From NCBI GenBank assembly GCA_013361095.1, contig JAATWA010000005.1, positions 62,001 through 126,000 of the forward strand: a stretch of 64,000 nucleotides of DNA, written 5' to 3'. The notes beneath the pieces were generated by a model. The model was not told the DNA's origin, made no database searches, and saw only the letters and a program-made list of their open reading frames with translations. This DNA comes from Pseudanabaena biceps. Lineage in GTDB: Bacteria > Cyanobacteriota > Cyanobacteriia > Pseudanabaenales > Pseudanabaenaceae. Positions 8,184-17,107 of the stretch are shown piece after piece (the first letter of the stretch is position 1; every line of letters begins with the position of its first letter). The translations under genes were made by a program, and so were the position numbers.

Positions 8184-9812
8184 ATGTGGAAACTTTTCAA
8201 CGGCAAAAATCGAATATTAAGACTAAAGCTTAACTTAGTAAGCTTTAGTCTTGTGACTGCGATCGCTTTAATTGCAGTTTTGTTTGCCTGTTCGCCAGTA
8301 GCGACAACTCAAATTAGTTCAATTACCTCGACGAACTCAACCAATAACATTATTGTCGCCAAAGCCCCAACAGATCAAATCAGTAAAGAGTCCGTTAAGA
8401 TTGTTGTAAACAAAAACAAACCCCACCAAAATATTGAAGGGTTTGGAGTTACCCACGTATCGTTGGTTTATGAAGGTGTTGGTGATGTATTAAATCCCGA
8501 TCTGCGAACTAAAGCGATTGACGCAATATTCAAGCAAGTAGGCATCAGCATGGGTAATCTAGAAGGAGCGCTTCTGGAGTCTACTGGTGGATGGGGAAAT
8601 CGCAAAAATGATAATTCAGATCCTTTTAGCTTTAACTGGGATGGATTTGACACTAAGACCGCAGAATCAATCTATCAAAAGCTTATCAAACCAAGCGCAA
8701 CACTTGGGTTTGACAACTATTTCTTGAGCCAGAAAGTGAACGTGCGTTGGGCAAGTCCTTGGTTAGAGAATCTACAGCAACATGACTATGAGCGTTATCT
8801 TGATGAAATTGCCGAACAAGTAGTTGCAGGGCATCTGCATTGGCGCAAAGCATACGGGATTGTACCTAATTACCAGATGCTTTTCAATGAACCGCTCAGT
8901 GGAAATGGTGAACTCCTGAATGGTTCGATTAGTGACGTAGTTAATATTGTTAAGAGAACTGGTGCAAGGCTACAAAATGAAGGGTTTACAGCAAAATTTG
9001 TTTTGCCAAATGAAGAAACTGAAGAAAAAACTCTAGAGGTTGCCAAAGCGGTTCTTTCCGATCCAGAGGCTCGGCAGTATGTGGGAGCGATCGCATATCA
9101 TACTTATCCCTACGGTTCAACCTATTCTAGTATCCCAAAGATCCTCGCAACTTCTGGAGTTGGCAAGCCAAATCCCGAGCGTATTGCTGCAAGGAAACGT
9201 TTACGAGATTTGGGAGAGCAGTATCAGATTCCGCTCTGGATGACAGAAGTATCTCACGGTGAGGTGAAGGCTCAATCATTTGAAGCATTCTTAGGACGAG
9301 CGATTCATATCCATGATGAACTCATATATGCGAATGCTTCTGCATATTTTGGCATGAATAATATGTGGGATAATGCTTCCCAACAAATGCATTTTAACAA
9401 TCAAGATCTTTCTTCGGAAGAGGGGACGATCGTTTTAATTGACAGTCCCAAGCAAACTGTGACTATCACTGGTATGGGCTATGCGATCGGTCATTATGCG
9501 CGATCACTTAATCGAGGCTCTACAAGGATAGATGCAACAAGTAGTAGTCCCCTAGTTCAAATTACGGCTTTTTGGGATGACAGCCAGAAACGATTGGTAT
9601 TAGTCGCGATTAACAATGAAAAAGAAGAGCGTGCATTAGATATTCAATTGGATGGAGTAACTCTATCAGGAGCGATCGCAAGTGAACAATCGACTAAAAC
9701 AAGCTACTGGCAAACTTTGTCTCCTATAAAAATGGAGGTTCCTAATCATTTTACGATTAGTGTCCCCCCAAGGAGTGTGACAACTATGCGAGGAGAGGCG
9801 AAGACTCTTTGA
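8184..9812 (+). CDS. Exported GH30-like glycoside hydrolase, probable lipoprotein
   Basis: 542 residues. A basic N-terminus, a hydrophobic stretch and LFAC at about residues 33-36 form a plausible lipoprotein signal, so the enzyme probably sits on the outside of the inner membrane or in the outer membrane. The barrel begins with EGFGVTHVS. The acid/base site is the Asn-Glu pair in LFNEPL (E236) and the nucleophile is Glu in WMTEVSH (E355). The spacing suits clan GH-A, and the layout with a C-terminal beta domain fits GH30. It may trim or process the glycan made by this cluster. An alternative is a related GH-A family. Confidence 0.75.
   Translation: MWKLFNGKNRILRLKLNLVSFSLVTAIALIAVLFACSPVATTQISSITSTNSTNNIIVAKAPTDQISKESVKIVVNKNKPHQNIEGFGVTHVSLVYEGVGDVLNPDLRTKAIDAIFKQVGISMGNLEGALLESTGGWGNRKNDNSDPFSFNWDGFDTKTAESIYQKLIKPSATLGFDNYFLSQKVNVRWASPWLENLQQHDYERYLDEIAEQVVAGHLHWRKAYGIVPNYQMLFNEPLSGNGELLNGSISDVVNIVKRTGARLQNEGFTAKFVLPNEETEEKTLEVAKAVLSDPEARQYVGAIAYHTYPYGSTYSSIPKILATSGVGKPNPERIAARKRLRDLGEQYQIPLWMTEVSHGEVKAQSFEAFLGRAIHIHDELIYANASAYFGMNNMWDNASQQMHFNNQDLSSEEGTIVLIDSPKQTVTITGMGYAIGHYARSLNRGSTRIDATSSSPLVQITAFWDDSQKRLVLVAINNEKEERALDIQLDGVTLSGAIASEQSTKTSYWQTLSPIKMEVPNHFTISVPPRSVTTMRGEAKTL
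8219..8252. other. 14-bp perfect stem-loop inside the signal-peptide coding region
   Basis: Bases 8219-8232 are exactly complementary to 8239-8252 with a six-base loop. The structure lies 36 bases after the start codon of the GH30-like gene and encodes part of the signal peptide. It could slow translation initiation or be chance. It is unusual for a coding region. Confidence 0.5.
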
Positions 9813-9835
9813 TCTGTAATATTTGGAGATATTTT

Positions 9836-10540
9836 ATGACTGAAACACACAAAAATCCAATCGCGGCTCAACGACGGATCGGGCGAAGGCTGTTGAGCCA
9901 TCACTTACCTCTTGGTTTAGCAAGCGGCGTACTAGTACTGCTGTTCTTCCAAGCGCTCACCTCGCCTGATGTAAAGTTTAGATTAAGCATGGCAACGGCT
10001 TATACATCGCTAATTCTCATCGGAGGAACATTGATGACGGGAGCAATCAACATTTTGCGATCGCATTCTAATCCCATCTCAACCGATTTCAGGCGTGATA
10101 TCGGTATCTGGGCAGCCATTATTGGCGTAGCTCACGTAGTAGCAGGATTGAATGTACATATGGGCGGTAAGTTCTGGCTCTACTTTCTATATCCCGCCAA
10201 CGAGCAACACCTGCTGCCAATTCGCATCGATCCCTTTGGCTTTGCCAATCATACAGGGATGATCGCAACGATCATCTTGATCGTGCTGGTTGCTATTTCC
10301 AACGATCTATCGATGCGCTTTTTAGGAAGTAAACGCTGGAAGTACATACAAAGATATAATTATGCTCTGTATGTACTTGTGATCTTACATGCGATCGCTT
10401 ATCAACTAATTGAAAAGCGCCAAATGCCATATCCTCTGATTTTTGCAACTGCGATTGCTGTGGTTCTAGTTATTCAAAGCCTAGGCTTTCAACGTCGAAA
10501 ACAACAGCTTGCTCAAACAACAACTCCACCCAATATCTGA
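9836..10540 (+). CDS. Ferric reductase-like transmembrane protein
   Basis: A membrane protein of 234 residues with about six hydrophobic segments. Conserved-looking histidines in GVAHVVAGLNVHMGG, ANHTGM and LVILHAIAY resemble the haem-binding helices of the ferric reductase/MsrQ (YedZ) transmembrane domain, though it lacks flavin and NAD domains. It could pass electrons to a periplasmic partner. I chose ATG 9836, which has a GGAG eight bases upstream. A TTG at 9809 would overlap the previous gene and add nine unlikely residues. Why it sits in a glycan cluster is unclear. Confidence 0.7.
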   Translation: MTETHKNPIAAQRRIGRRLLSHHLPLGLASGVLVLLFFQALTSPDVKFRLSMATAYTSLILIGGTLMTGAINILRSHSNPISTDFRRDIGIWAAIIGVAHVVAGLNVHMGGKFWLYFLYPANEQHLLPIRIDPFGFANHTGMIATIILIVLVAISNDLSMRFLGSKRWKYIQRYNYALYVLVILHAIAYQLIEKRQMPYPLIFATAIAVVLVIQSLGFQRRKQQLAQTTTPPNI

Positions 10541-10607
10541 TTCGCAATCTAAAAAGGATAGAAGACTAGTATAGTTTGCCAACGTTATTCGTAAAAGGAA
10601 TTGACTA

Positions 10608-11789
10608 ATGAATATTATTGCTCGCACAGTCCGTCACACTCGGATTACAGCTCATAATTATCAGCATATTCCCACTCCTAAGTTTTTGGTTTTGTTTATC
10701 AACTCAATTTGCAATATGAAGTGCGAACATTGCTTCTATTGGACAAGTTTGAATCAAAAAGACGATCTGACTAAGGAAGAAATATTTGATTTGTCTCGCT
10801 CTCTGGGTAAGTTGGAGAACTTAAACTTATCTGGTGGCGAACCATTTCTGCGTCAGGAATTTGCAGAGATTTGCCGACAGTTCATTCAGCACAACAAGGT
10901 GAGACAAATTTACGTTCCGACCAATGGCTACTACACAGATAAAACGGTCAAGGCGGTGACATCTGTGTTAGAAGAGCAGGAATTGGATATATTAGCGATC
11001 GAATTATCCCTCGATGGTATGCCTGAATTTCATGACAAAATCCGAGTCACTAAGAATGCTTTTAAGCAGGCTATGCAGACTTATGAAGCTTTAGTGGAGG
11101 TGCAGAAACGCGATCCTCGCTTACGCATTCATGCAAATTCTACGGCGATGGATGGCAATCTCGATCAGATTAAACAGTTGTCAACCTATCTCTACGATCG
11201 CTGCCCGCAGATGGATCATCATAATCTGGCGATTATCCGTGGCGATCGCAAAAATCCTTCATTGGCTTTGCCTGTATTGAAAGATTATGAAGCCCTCTAT
11301 GACTACATCCGTAGTCTATGGATGCCCCGCGAAGAAGAGCGCTACGGCTCCATTGTCGAACCGATGTTGCAATGGACAAAAGTGAAAACATTGGAAAAAC
11401 AGCAACAAGTTGCACCATGTACGGCAGGGCGGCTCAGCGCTGTGGTTTATGCTAATGGAGATGTCAGCGCCTGTGAGTTACATTCGCCAATAGGCAATTT
11501 GCGAAAGAATTCATTCCCAGAGATTTGGGAATCTTTTCAAGCTGAGAAGTTGCGTAAATCGATCGCAAATAAGGAATGTTACTGCACTACCGAAGTTTTT
11601 CTCTGGCCGAGTATTGTCTACCAGCCCGTCAGCCTTGCTCAAGCCATGATTGGGGCAAAGGTTTGGCAACATCCCCAACCTCTTGAACCTGATCAAAAAT
11701 TACAAATTGGCTTGGATCAAGACAAAATGCCGATCGCTCAGAATTCGGATACCTCTAGCTCAGTTTCAACCCAACAATTCTCATTATGA
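10608..11789 (+). CDS. Radical SAM protein with SPASM-like C-terminus
   Basis: 393 residues. CNMKCEHC at residues 35-42 is the CxxxCxxC cluster, followed by NLSGGEPFLR (the GGEP motif). Near residue 270 a second cysteine-rich region (CTAGRLS, then SACELHSPIGNLR, then CYCTTEVF) has the spacing expected of a SPASM or twitch domain that binds auxiliary iron-sulfur clusters. Such proteins modify peptides or carry out sugar dehydrogenation and epimerisation. With glycan genes on both sides the second is reasonable, but no precursor peptide was found nearby. Its TGA stop opens a long hairpin. Confidence 0.85.
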   Translation: MNIIARTVRHTRITAHNYQHIPTPKFLVLFINSICNMKCEHCFYWTSLNQKDDLTKEEIFDLSRSLGKLENLNLSGGEPFLRQEFAEICRQFIQHNKVRQIYVPTNGYYTDKTVKAVTSVLEEQELDILAIELSLDGMPEFHDKIRVTKNAFKQAMQTYEALVEVQKRDPRLRIHANSTAMDGNLDQIKQLSTYLYDRCPQMDHHNLAIIRGDRKNPSLALPVLKDYEALYDYIRSLWMPREEERYGSIVEPMLQWTKVKTLEKQQQVAPCTAGRLSAVVYANGDVSACELHSPIGNLRKNSFPEIWESFQAEKLRKSIANKECYCTTEVFLWPSIVYQPVSLAQAMIGAKVWQHPQPLEPDQKLQIGLDQDKMPIAQNSDTSSSVSTQQFSL

Positions 11790-11886
11790 AAACTGATTTT
11801 GTTATTTCTAGCGCCAAAGGCGCTAGAAATAACAAAATCAGTTTTTTAAAAGCCCGCCTACGACGGGCTTTTAAAAAACTGATTTT
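11789..11886. terminator. Two overlapping, mutually exclusive hairpins
   Basis: Stem 1 pairs 11789-11815 with 11819-11845 (27 bp, loop AAA). Stem 2 pairs 11834-11856 with 11864-11886 (23 bp). The segment 11834-11845 is needed by both, so only one can form fully at a time. This is the geometry of an attenuator, though a bidirectional terminator or a palindromic repeat cluster would look similar. It lies between a radical SAM gene and a Gfo/Idh gene. Confidence 0.65.
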
Positions 11887-11933
11887 TATAATAATCATTC
11901 ATGGTTTTACCCCATTCTCAGGATATTTAAGTG

Positions 11934-13064
11934 ATGCCTGAACATAATGATCTAAATGATCTAACTGTAGTTCCCAAAAATCTGCATTCTCCAATCAAAC
12001 CTTTCCGAGCAGTTGTGATCGGATTAGGTGAGGGTTCTGAACGGATTATGTTACCTGCGATCGCAGCACATCCGAATGTCGAACTAGTCGCAGCCTGCGA
12101 TCTTAGTGAGAACATGCGGCAACGAGCAGCGAAAAAATGGCATATTCCTAAAGTCTATGATGACCCGATCGCAATGTTGGCAGCCGAGCAACCTGATATC
12201 ACAGCTATTGCTACGCCACCTTTGACCCACTACGATTTGAGCTTATTAGCGCTGAAGCACAATTCTCATTTGTACTGCGAAAAACCATTTATGCCATCGT
12301 TGCCAGAAGCCGATCGCATTATTGATCTGGCAAAACAGCAGGGACTCTGTGTTGGCGTAAATAGCCAATATTACCAAATGCCCATCTATCGTAAAGCCCA
12401 AGAAATTTTGGATACTGGCGATGTCGGGCGTGTTTACCATATTGATACATGGCAGCAGATGTACTTGCTGCCCGATGAGGAAGGTGGCTGGAAAGCAGCC
12501 CTCCAACCGCGTCGAGTCTTATTTGAGTTTGGAACCCATGCGATCGATCTGATCTGCCGTTTTTTCAAAGCTTATCCTGAAGCTGTCACTGCCAAAATTG
12601 CTCAAGTTCGGGTCGATGTTAATGCCGATGTTTGTATTAACCTGAGGCTAGATTTTGGCGAGGGACGCATGGCAAACATTATGTTCAACCGCATGAGTTA
12701 CGCTCCTATTCGTTATTTTGAAATGCGTCTAAACTGTGAGAAAGCAGCTATCCGTACTTCTTTTGGTGGCGTAGCACGACTAGATTTAGGCTGGAATAGT
12801 GAACAAAAAAAACCGCGCTTCCGTATGAGTTTTACGAAGGGCGGTGAAGTTCGTTTAGAAAAGTCTGGCAACTCAAAACATTTGCTAAATCAGCCAAATA
12901 CTGCGGTTGGGGATGGTGCGATCGCGCAATTTTCCACTTTTGTCACAGCGCTTGCCCAAGAACACACGAGACTATCTTATGTTAGTCACGCACGAGAAGT
13001 TCTCAGGGTTTTGCTCGCTGGTTATGAATCAGCTGAACAGGGAGGAGAACTAATCAGATTATGA
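11934..13064 (+). CDS. Gfo/Idh/MocA family oxidoreductase
   Basis: 376 residues from ATG 11934. A GTG at 11931 would add one residue, and AGGA a few bases upstream suits either. The Rossmann region reads VIGLGEGSERIM and the family EKP motif is present (CEKPFMPS), whose Lys is catalytic in sugar dehydrogenases of this class. The C-terminal half is the usual alpha/beta domain. It would oxidise or reduce a sugar nucleotide with NAD(P). The gene overlaps the next GT2 gene by four bases, a sign of translational coupling. Substrate is unknown. Confidence 0.88.
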   Translation: MPEHNDLNDLTVVPKNLHSPIKPFRAVVIGLGEGSERIMLPAIAAHPNVELVAACDLSENMRQRAAKKWHIPKVYDDPIAMLAAEQPDITAIATPPLTHYDLSLLALKHNSHLYCEKPFMPSLPEADRIIDLAKQQGLCVGVNSQYYQMPIYRKAQEILDTGDVGRVYHIDTWQQMYLLPDEEGGWKAALQPRRVLFEFGTHAIDLICRFFKAYPEAVTAKIAQVRVDVNADVCINLRLDFGEGRMANIMFNRMSYAPIRYFEMRLNCEKAAIRTSFGGVARLDLGWNSEQKKPRFRMSFTKGGEVRLEKSGNSKHLLNQPNTAVGDGAIAQFSTFVTALAQEHTRLSYVSHAREVLRVLLAGYESAEQGGELIRL

Positions 13065-13981
13065 ACAATGCCAAGTCTTCCTGCCCAGTTTCTGTTGTGA
13101 TTGGAGTACATAATGCAGCTTCAGTAATCAGCTCATGTTTAGCAGCGTTGCAAGCACAAATTCAAGGAACTAATGTCGAAATTATTATTGTTGACAGTTC
13201 CACTGATAAAACTGATCAAATAATTTGTGAGCAGTTTCCCGATCTGCAACTGCTCCATTTTGATCAGCCTTTAACCTTAGCAGAGTTAAGAGGCAAGGGA
13301 ATTGCGATCGCAAAGGGCAATATTATTGCAATTCTTGATCCTTATTCGGTAGTGGCGCAAAATTGGTTATCGGAACTAATGCGAGTACACTCAGAAATCC
13401 CAAATTTGATCATCGGCGGTACAGTCGATTTATTTAATGCCGAGCATCAAAACTTGCTAACTTGGGCTGTCTATATTAACGAATATGGAATGTTCATGCC
13501 TCCCCTAGAAGCAGGCGCAATGGAAATTTTAGCAGGTAGCAATATTTCTTATAAGCGCAAAGCCCTATTTACAGGCGACAATCCTAAGCATTCAGAGTTT
13601 TGGAAAACCTTTGTAAATTGGAACATAGAACAAGATGATTCTAGTCTTTGGCAGTCCCCATCTATGCTTGTCTACTTAAACAAACCGATACCATTTTGGG
13701 ATTTTTTCTGGACACGCTTCGATCACGGACGCTGTTTTGCAGGAATGCGCTCCTTAAATCTTTCGCCAATCGAAAGATTAGTCCGTGCATTGACATCGCC
13801 GCTATTGCCGTTTGTGCTGCTCTGGCGATGGGGAACACGTTATTGGCGCAAGCGACGCTATCGCCAACAATTTTTACTCACCCTACCTTTACAAATTTTG
13901 CTGTTTGGTAACTGGGCTTGGGGCGAATGTGTCGGTTATTGTTTCGGTACTGGCAAAAGTTGCGATCGCTTGTTTTACTGA
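13061..13981 (+). CDS. Glycosyltransferase family 2, membrane-anchored, paralog 1
   Basis: 306 residues. The N-terminus is a GT-A domain: VVIGVHNA, then IIIVDSSTD, with a DPYS in the position of the metal-binding acidic motif. It ends with hydrophobic helices and the tail GNWAWGECVGYCFGTG. Features shared with three other genes here are INEYGMFMPP, GSNISYKRKAL and FDHGRCFAGMRS. It would transfer a sugar from a nucleotide sugar to a lipid- or glycan-linked acceptor at the membrane. The start codon overlaps the upstream oxidoreductase stop. The acidic motif is less canonical than in typical GT2 enzymes. Confidence 0.85.
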   Translation: MNNAKSSCPVSVVIGVHNAASVISSCLAALQAQIQGTNVEIIIVDSSTDKTDQIICEQFPDLQLLHFDQPLTLAELRGKGIAIAKGNIIAILDPYSVVAQNWLSELMRVHSEIPNLIIGGTVDLFNAEHQNLLTWAVYINEYGMFMPPLEAGAMEILAGSNISYKRKALFTGDNPKHSEFWKTFVNWNIEQDDSSLWQSPSMLVYLNKPIPFWDFFWTRFDHGRCFAGMRSLNLSPIERLVRALTSPLLPFVLLWRWGTRYWRKRRYRQQFLLTLPLQILLFGNWAWGECVGYCFGTGKSCDRLFY

Positions 13982-14034
13982 GCTTGTTTTACTAGATTAA
14001 TGTCAATCCTCGTTAAGTAAGGAACTATTTAACA

Positions 14035-14958
14035 ATGACCGTTTCTCAAACACCTATTCTTTCCATCGTCATTGGTGCTCAAAATGCCCACAGCACAATT
14101 ACCCCATGCTTGCAGTCTTTGCTAGAGCAAGTTAAAGATCTCGCAATTGAAATTTTGGTTGTTGATGACTCAACCGATGGAACTACAGAGATCGTTGCTA
14201 ACCAATTTCCCACAGTTAGACTAATTCGGAGTGAGACTCAACGCTTGGTTCCGCATCTTTGGGGAGTCGGCATTCAACAAGCAAAATCACCGATCATTGC
14301 GATTACAACGGCGCATTGTATTCCATCGGAGCAATGGATTGATAGCATCCTCGAAACAGCAAACAGTGAAAAGACATCGGCAGGATTTGGTGGCGCAATT
14401 CTACCACCTGATCTTTTTTCTCTAAAAGATTGGGCAGTTTACTTCACCCGCTATAGTGCTTTTATACCCCCAGTCATAGCAGGAATAGCACCTGAAATCG
14501 CTGGAGACAATGCTGCCTACCGAAAAGTAGCGCTTGAAAAATGCTGGAAAAATTCCGACCAAGGCTTTTGGGAAACGCTCTTTCATCATGAGTTGCGACA
14601 GCAAGGAGAAACCCTTAATCTTTCGCCAACGATTGAAGTCCGTTTAGGCGAGACAGACAATCCTTGGTATTTCTGCCAATCGCGGTTTCGACATGGCTAT
14701 CACTATGGCTCAACCCGTCCTGAAACTTCTGGTTTAGGTCGATTGATTCGGATTATTGCTGCTCCTGCATTAATGCCATTTTTAATTATGCGAATTGGCA
14801 TACGGATCGCCAAGCAACGTCCCGATTGGCTCCTGATATATACCCTAGCATTACCTTGGTTAGTAACTTTTCTGAGTGCTTGGTCTCTGGGTGAGGTCAA
14901 AGGCTATTTGTCAAATCGTCAATGCGATTGCACTGTAAGTGAGTCCACCGCCAAATAA
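14035..14958 (+). CDS. Glycosyltransferase family 2, membrane-anchored, paralog 2
   Basis: 307 residues, paralogous to the preceding gene. It has SIVIGAQNA and ILVVDDSTDGT at the donor site, TRYSAFIPPV and GDNAAYRKVAL in the middle, FRHGYHYGSTR before the membrane segments, and SAWSLGEVKGYL at the end. An RBS-like AAGGAA precedes the ATG. The acidic metal-binding motif appears as TAHC rather than DxD, so activity may differ from classical GT2 enzymes. Its end overlaps the possible GTG start of the acyltransferase gene by 20 bases, so expression is probably coupled. Confidence 0.83.
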   Translation: MTVSQTPILSIVIGAQNAHSTITPCLQSLLEQVKDLAIEILVVDDSTDGTTEIVANQFPTVRLIRSETQRLVPHLWGVGIQQAKSPIIAITTAHCIPSEQWIDSILETANSEKTSAGFGGAILPPDLFSLKDWAVYFTRYSAFIPPVIAGIAPEIAGDNAAYRKVALEKCWKNSDQGFWETLFHHELRQQGETLNLSPTIEVRLGETDNPWYFCQSRFRHGYHYGSTRPETSGLGRLIRIIAAPALMPFLIMRIGIRIAKQRPDWLLIYTLALPWLVTFLSAWSLGEVKGYLSNRQCDCTVSESTAK

Positions 14959-14962
14959 AAAT

Positions 14963-15931
14963 ATGAAGTGGCAAGTTTTAGCAGGAGTTCGATTTTTTTT
15001 AGCATGGGTTGTAATGTGTAGCCATCTTGTAAGGTTTGTGTCTCCAGATGATTACTTATTAAAATTTAGTAAATTTGGCAGTCTTTCCGCTGTGATTGGA
15101 TTTCTAATTATTTCTGGATATTCGATCGCGCATTCTATCACCGGTCGTCCTGAGGGCTTCTATAAGCGACGTTTCTATCGAATTTACCCACTCTATTTTT
15201 GCTCTATTCTATTTTCACTTTCGCCTTTTTTAGTGGCAAGATCGACTACTGTACATGTCTACTTCCTACCAGATTGGCAAACATTATTAGGCAATCTATT
15301 TTTTCTTCAAGGCTTTGCCGTGGATCGGCTTTCCTCAAATACGATTGTATGGACACTATCAGTGGAGGTTTTATGCTATCTATTAGCCCCAATCTTTATC
15401 AAAACTAGACAAAGGATTCTCTTAGTTTTTGTTTTGATTTCTGCATTTTTATATTTTAGTTATAGCCATGCTTATCTTGAATATCGTTTTCCCTATTTTA
15501 CTGAGCTTAAATATGGTTTGGATTTTTTATTACTTGTTTGGGCATGGCTACTAGGCTTTCTATTATTTATATCTCATCAGAGATTGCTTAAATTTTTATT
15601 GATTGCACTCGGGTTAATTTTAATTAAATTTAGCTTAAACAATGGGAGCTTATATCTTTTAACTTACGCTCTATGCATTTTGCCATTAAACTATTTGCCC
15701 AATATTAAATTGTCTCAAGTCCTGCTAAAATCACTTGCCTATTTAGGAGATATTTCCTATCCTCTATACCTATTCCACTTACCCTGCTTTATTTTTCTTT
15801 CTGGTGTACTAGCAATTAACAACTCAATTGTTTTAGTTGGAGGATCGCTATTCATTTCAATTATTTTATATCATGCTATTGATATTTACTCTCAAAATCA
15901 ACGAGCAAAAAGAGCAGACTCTAAAGCTTGA
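14963..15931 (+). CDS. Acyltransferase family 3 (OafA/WecH-like)
   Basis: A polytopic membrane protein of 322 residues from ATG 14963, or 330 from GTG 14939. The start region LAGVRFFLAWVVMCSHL matches the first helix of acyltransferase-3 proteins with the conserved arginine and histidine, and RRFYRIYPLYF is the second signature. It would transfer acetyl or another acyl group from the cytoplasm to exported sugars. GC content drops and T-rich codons rise compared with neighbours, which is common for membrane genes and need not mean transfer. It ends 23 bases before the convergent oxidoreductase gene. Confidence 0.85.
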   Translation: MKWQVLAGVRFFLAWVVMCSHLVRFVSPDDYLLKFSKFGSLSAVIGFLIISGYSIAHSITGRPEGFYKRRFYRIYPLYFCSILFSLSPFLVARSTTVHVYFLPDWQTLLGNLFFLQGFAVDRLSSNTIVWTLSVEVLCYLLAPIFIKTRQRILLVFVLISAFLYFSYSHAYLEYRFPYFTELKYGLDFLLLVWAWLLGFLLFISHQRLLKFLLIALGLILIKFSLNNGSLYLLTYALCILPLNYLPNIKLSQVLLKSLAYLGDISYPLYLFHLPCFIFLSGVLAINNSIVLVGGSLFISIILYHAIDIYSQNQRAKRADSKA

Positions 15932-15954
15932 AATCAATTTGAAACAATTAGGGA

Positions 15955-16953
15955 TTAAATATTTTTTTGGCAAAGATCGAAAAAACGAGCCGCAGCAAGC
16001 ATTTCCGTATCAGAAATCGGAGCAGGTGTATCCGTTGTGATCGCATGATAAAAACGTTTGATTAACTCCCGCAATCCGGGATAAGCCGATTCATTCCGCA
16101 AGGCTCGACGGATCAAATTACTGCCAGCATTGACTAATATTTGAGTACCTAGATTGAACGGTTTTGTGATTTTAGCCTGACGAGAGACCAGCCCTATTTC
16201 CAATAATCTATAACCATGAAACAGATCGATATAAGCAGATCCATTTGTGCCAATAACTCGTAATTCATTGCAAGTTGGTCGTCCGCGCAAGCTTAGCGCG
16301 ATCGCAATGCGTGTATTGTTCCATTCCCCCGTTAATTCTAAATCCTCGTCGGTAAATCGCAGTAAATGTAACGAGTTTGGATCGAAAGAACTTTCAAAAT
16401 CACCCTCAAAAAAATGATGCAGCAATGCGATCGGATGCGGCAAAATTTCTAACAATGTCGAACGGCGCAATTCCGCACTTTTATTCATTCCTCCAGCAGT
16501 GCAAGTTGTATAAGTAAAACACACGATGTCACCCAACTGATGACGTTGCTCACTCATTTTCAGAAAACCACTTTGAAATGGGAACTGGTGGACTGGATTC
16601 AGTTTTAGCCCCTGTTTATTTGCCAAAGCAATGAGTGATTCTGTCTCTTGCAAAGAAAATGCTAACGGCTTCTCAGCAAGGACATGGCATTGCGCCTCTA
16701 ACGCCATCTCAATTAATTCAACATGACTATTCAGTGGCGTGCAAACATGGACAACATTTATAGAGCATGTCGCCAAAGCGATTTTCAAACTAGAGAACAA
16801 TTGAGCTTGAGGATAGTGTGTTGCAAGAGCCTGCGCCTTTGATAAATCAGAATCGACGATCGCCACGATCTTCGCGCCGACCCGCTGGGCAGCATGTCCG
16901 TGCCAGTAACCCATTAGTCCTGCGCCAACCAGCACTACATGTAAATTAATCAC
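15955..16953 (-). CDS. Gfo/Idh/MocA family oxidoreductase
   Basis: 332 residues on the minus strand, the only gene in the glycan cluster facing that way. VLVGAGLMGYWHG forms the nucleotide-binding loop, VVHVCTPLNSH follows, and AEKPLAFS is the catalytic-Lys motif of the family. The C-terminal half contains a substrate domain with ELRVIGTNGSAYID. It would be an NAD(P)-dependent sugar dehydrogenase. It is only distantly similar to the family member at 11934. A 20-bp hairpin lies just beyond its start, between it and the next GT2 gene. Confidence 0.87.
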   Translation of the reverse strand: MINLHVVLVGAGLMGYWHGHAAQRVGAKIVAIVDSDLSKAQALATHYPQAQLFSSLKIALATCSINVVHVCTPLNSHVELIEMALEAQCHVLAEKPLAFSLQETESLIALANKQGLKLNPVHQFPFQSGFLKMSEQRHQLGDIVCFTYTTCTAGGMNKSAELRRSTLLEILPHPIALLHHFFEGDFESSFDPNSLHLLRFTDEDLELTGEWNNTRIAIALSLRGRPTCNELRVIGTNGSAYIDLFHGYRLLEIGLVSRQAKITKPFNLGTQILVNAGSNLIRRALRNESAYPGLRELIKRFYHAITTDTPAPISDTEMLAAARFFDLCQKNI

Positions 16954-16988
16954 TTAAGGGAACTCCAAGGAAAAAATGATCCATATAA

Positions 16989-17037
16989 AACCCAACAACG
17001 TTGCGGCGAGCTACGCCCGCCGCAACGTTGTTGGGTT
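16989..17037. terminator. 20-bp perfect hairpin
   Basis: Bases 16989-17008 are exactly complementary to 17018-17037 with a nine-base loop. The stem holds TTGCGGCG. It lies between two divergent gene starts, so it is not where a simple terminator is expected. It may be a repeat element or lie in the leader of the GT2 gene at 17108. Confidence 0.55.
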
Positions 17038-17107
17038 CGATTATTTTGTGTAAGTCCCTTAATCGTCATACAATGCAACAGATAAGAGTGTTTCTAATTA
17101 GTGGATC

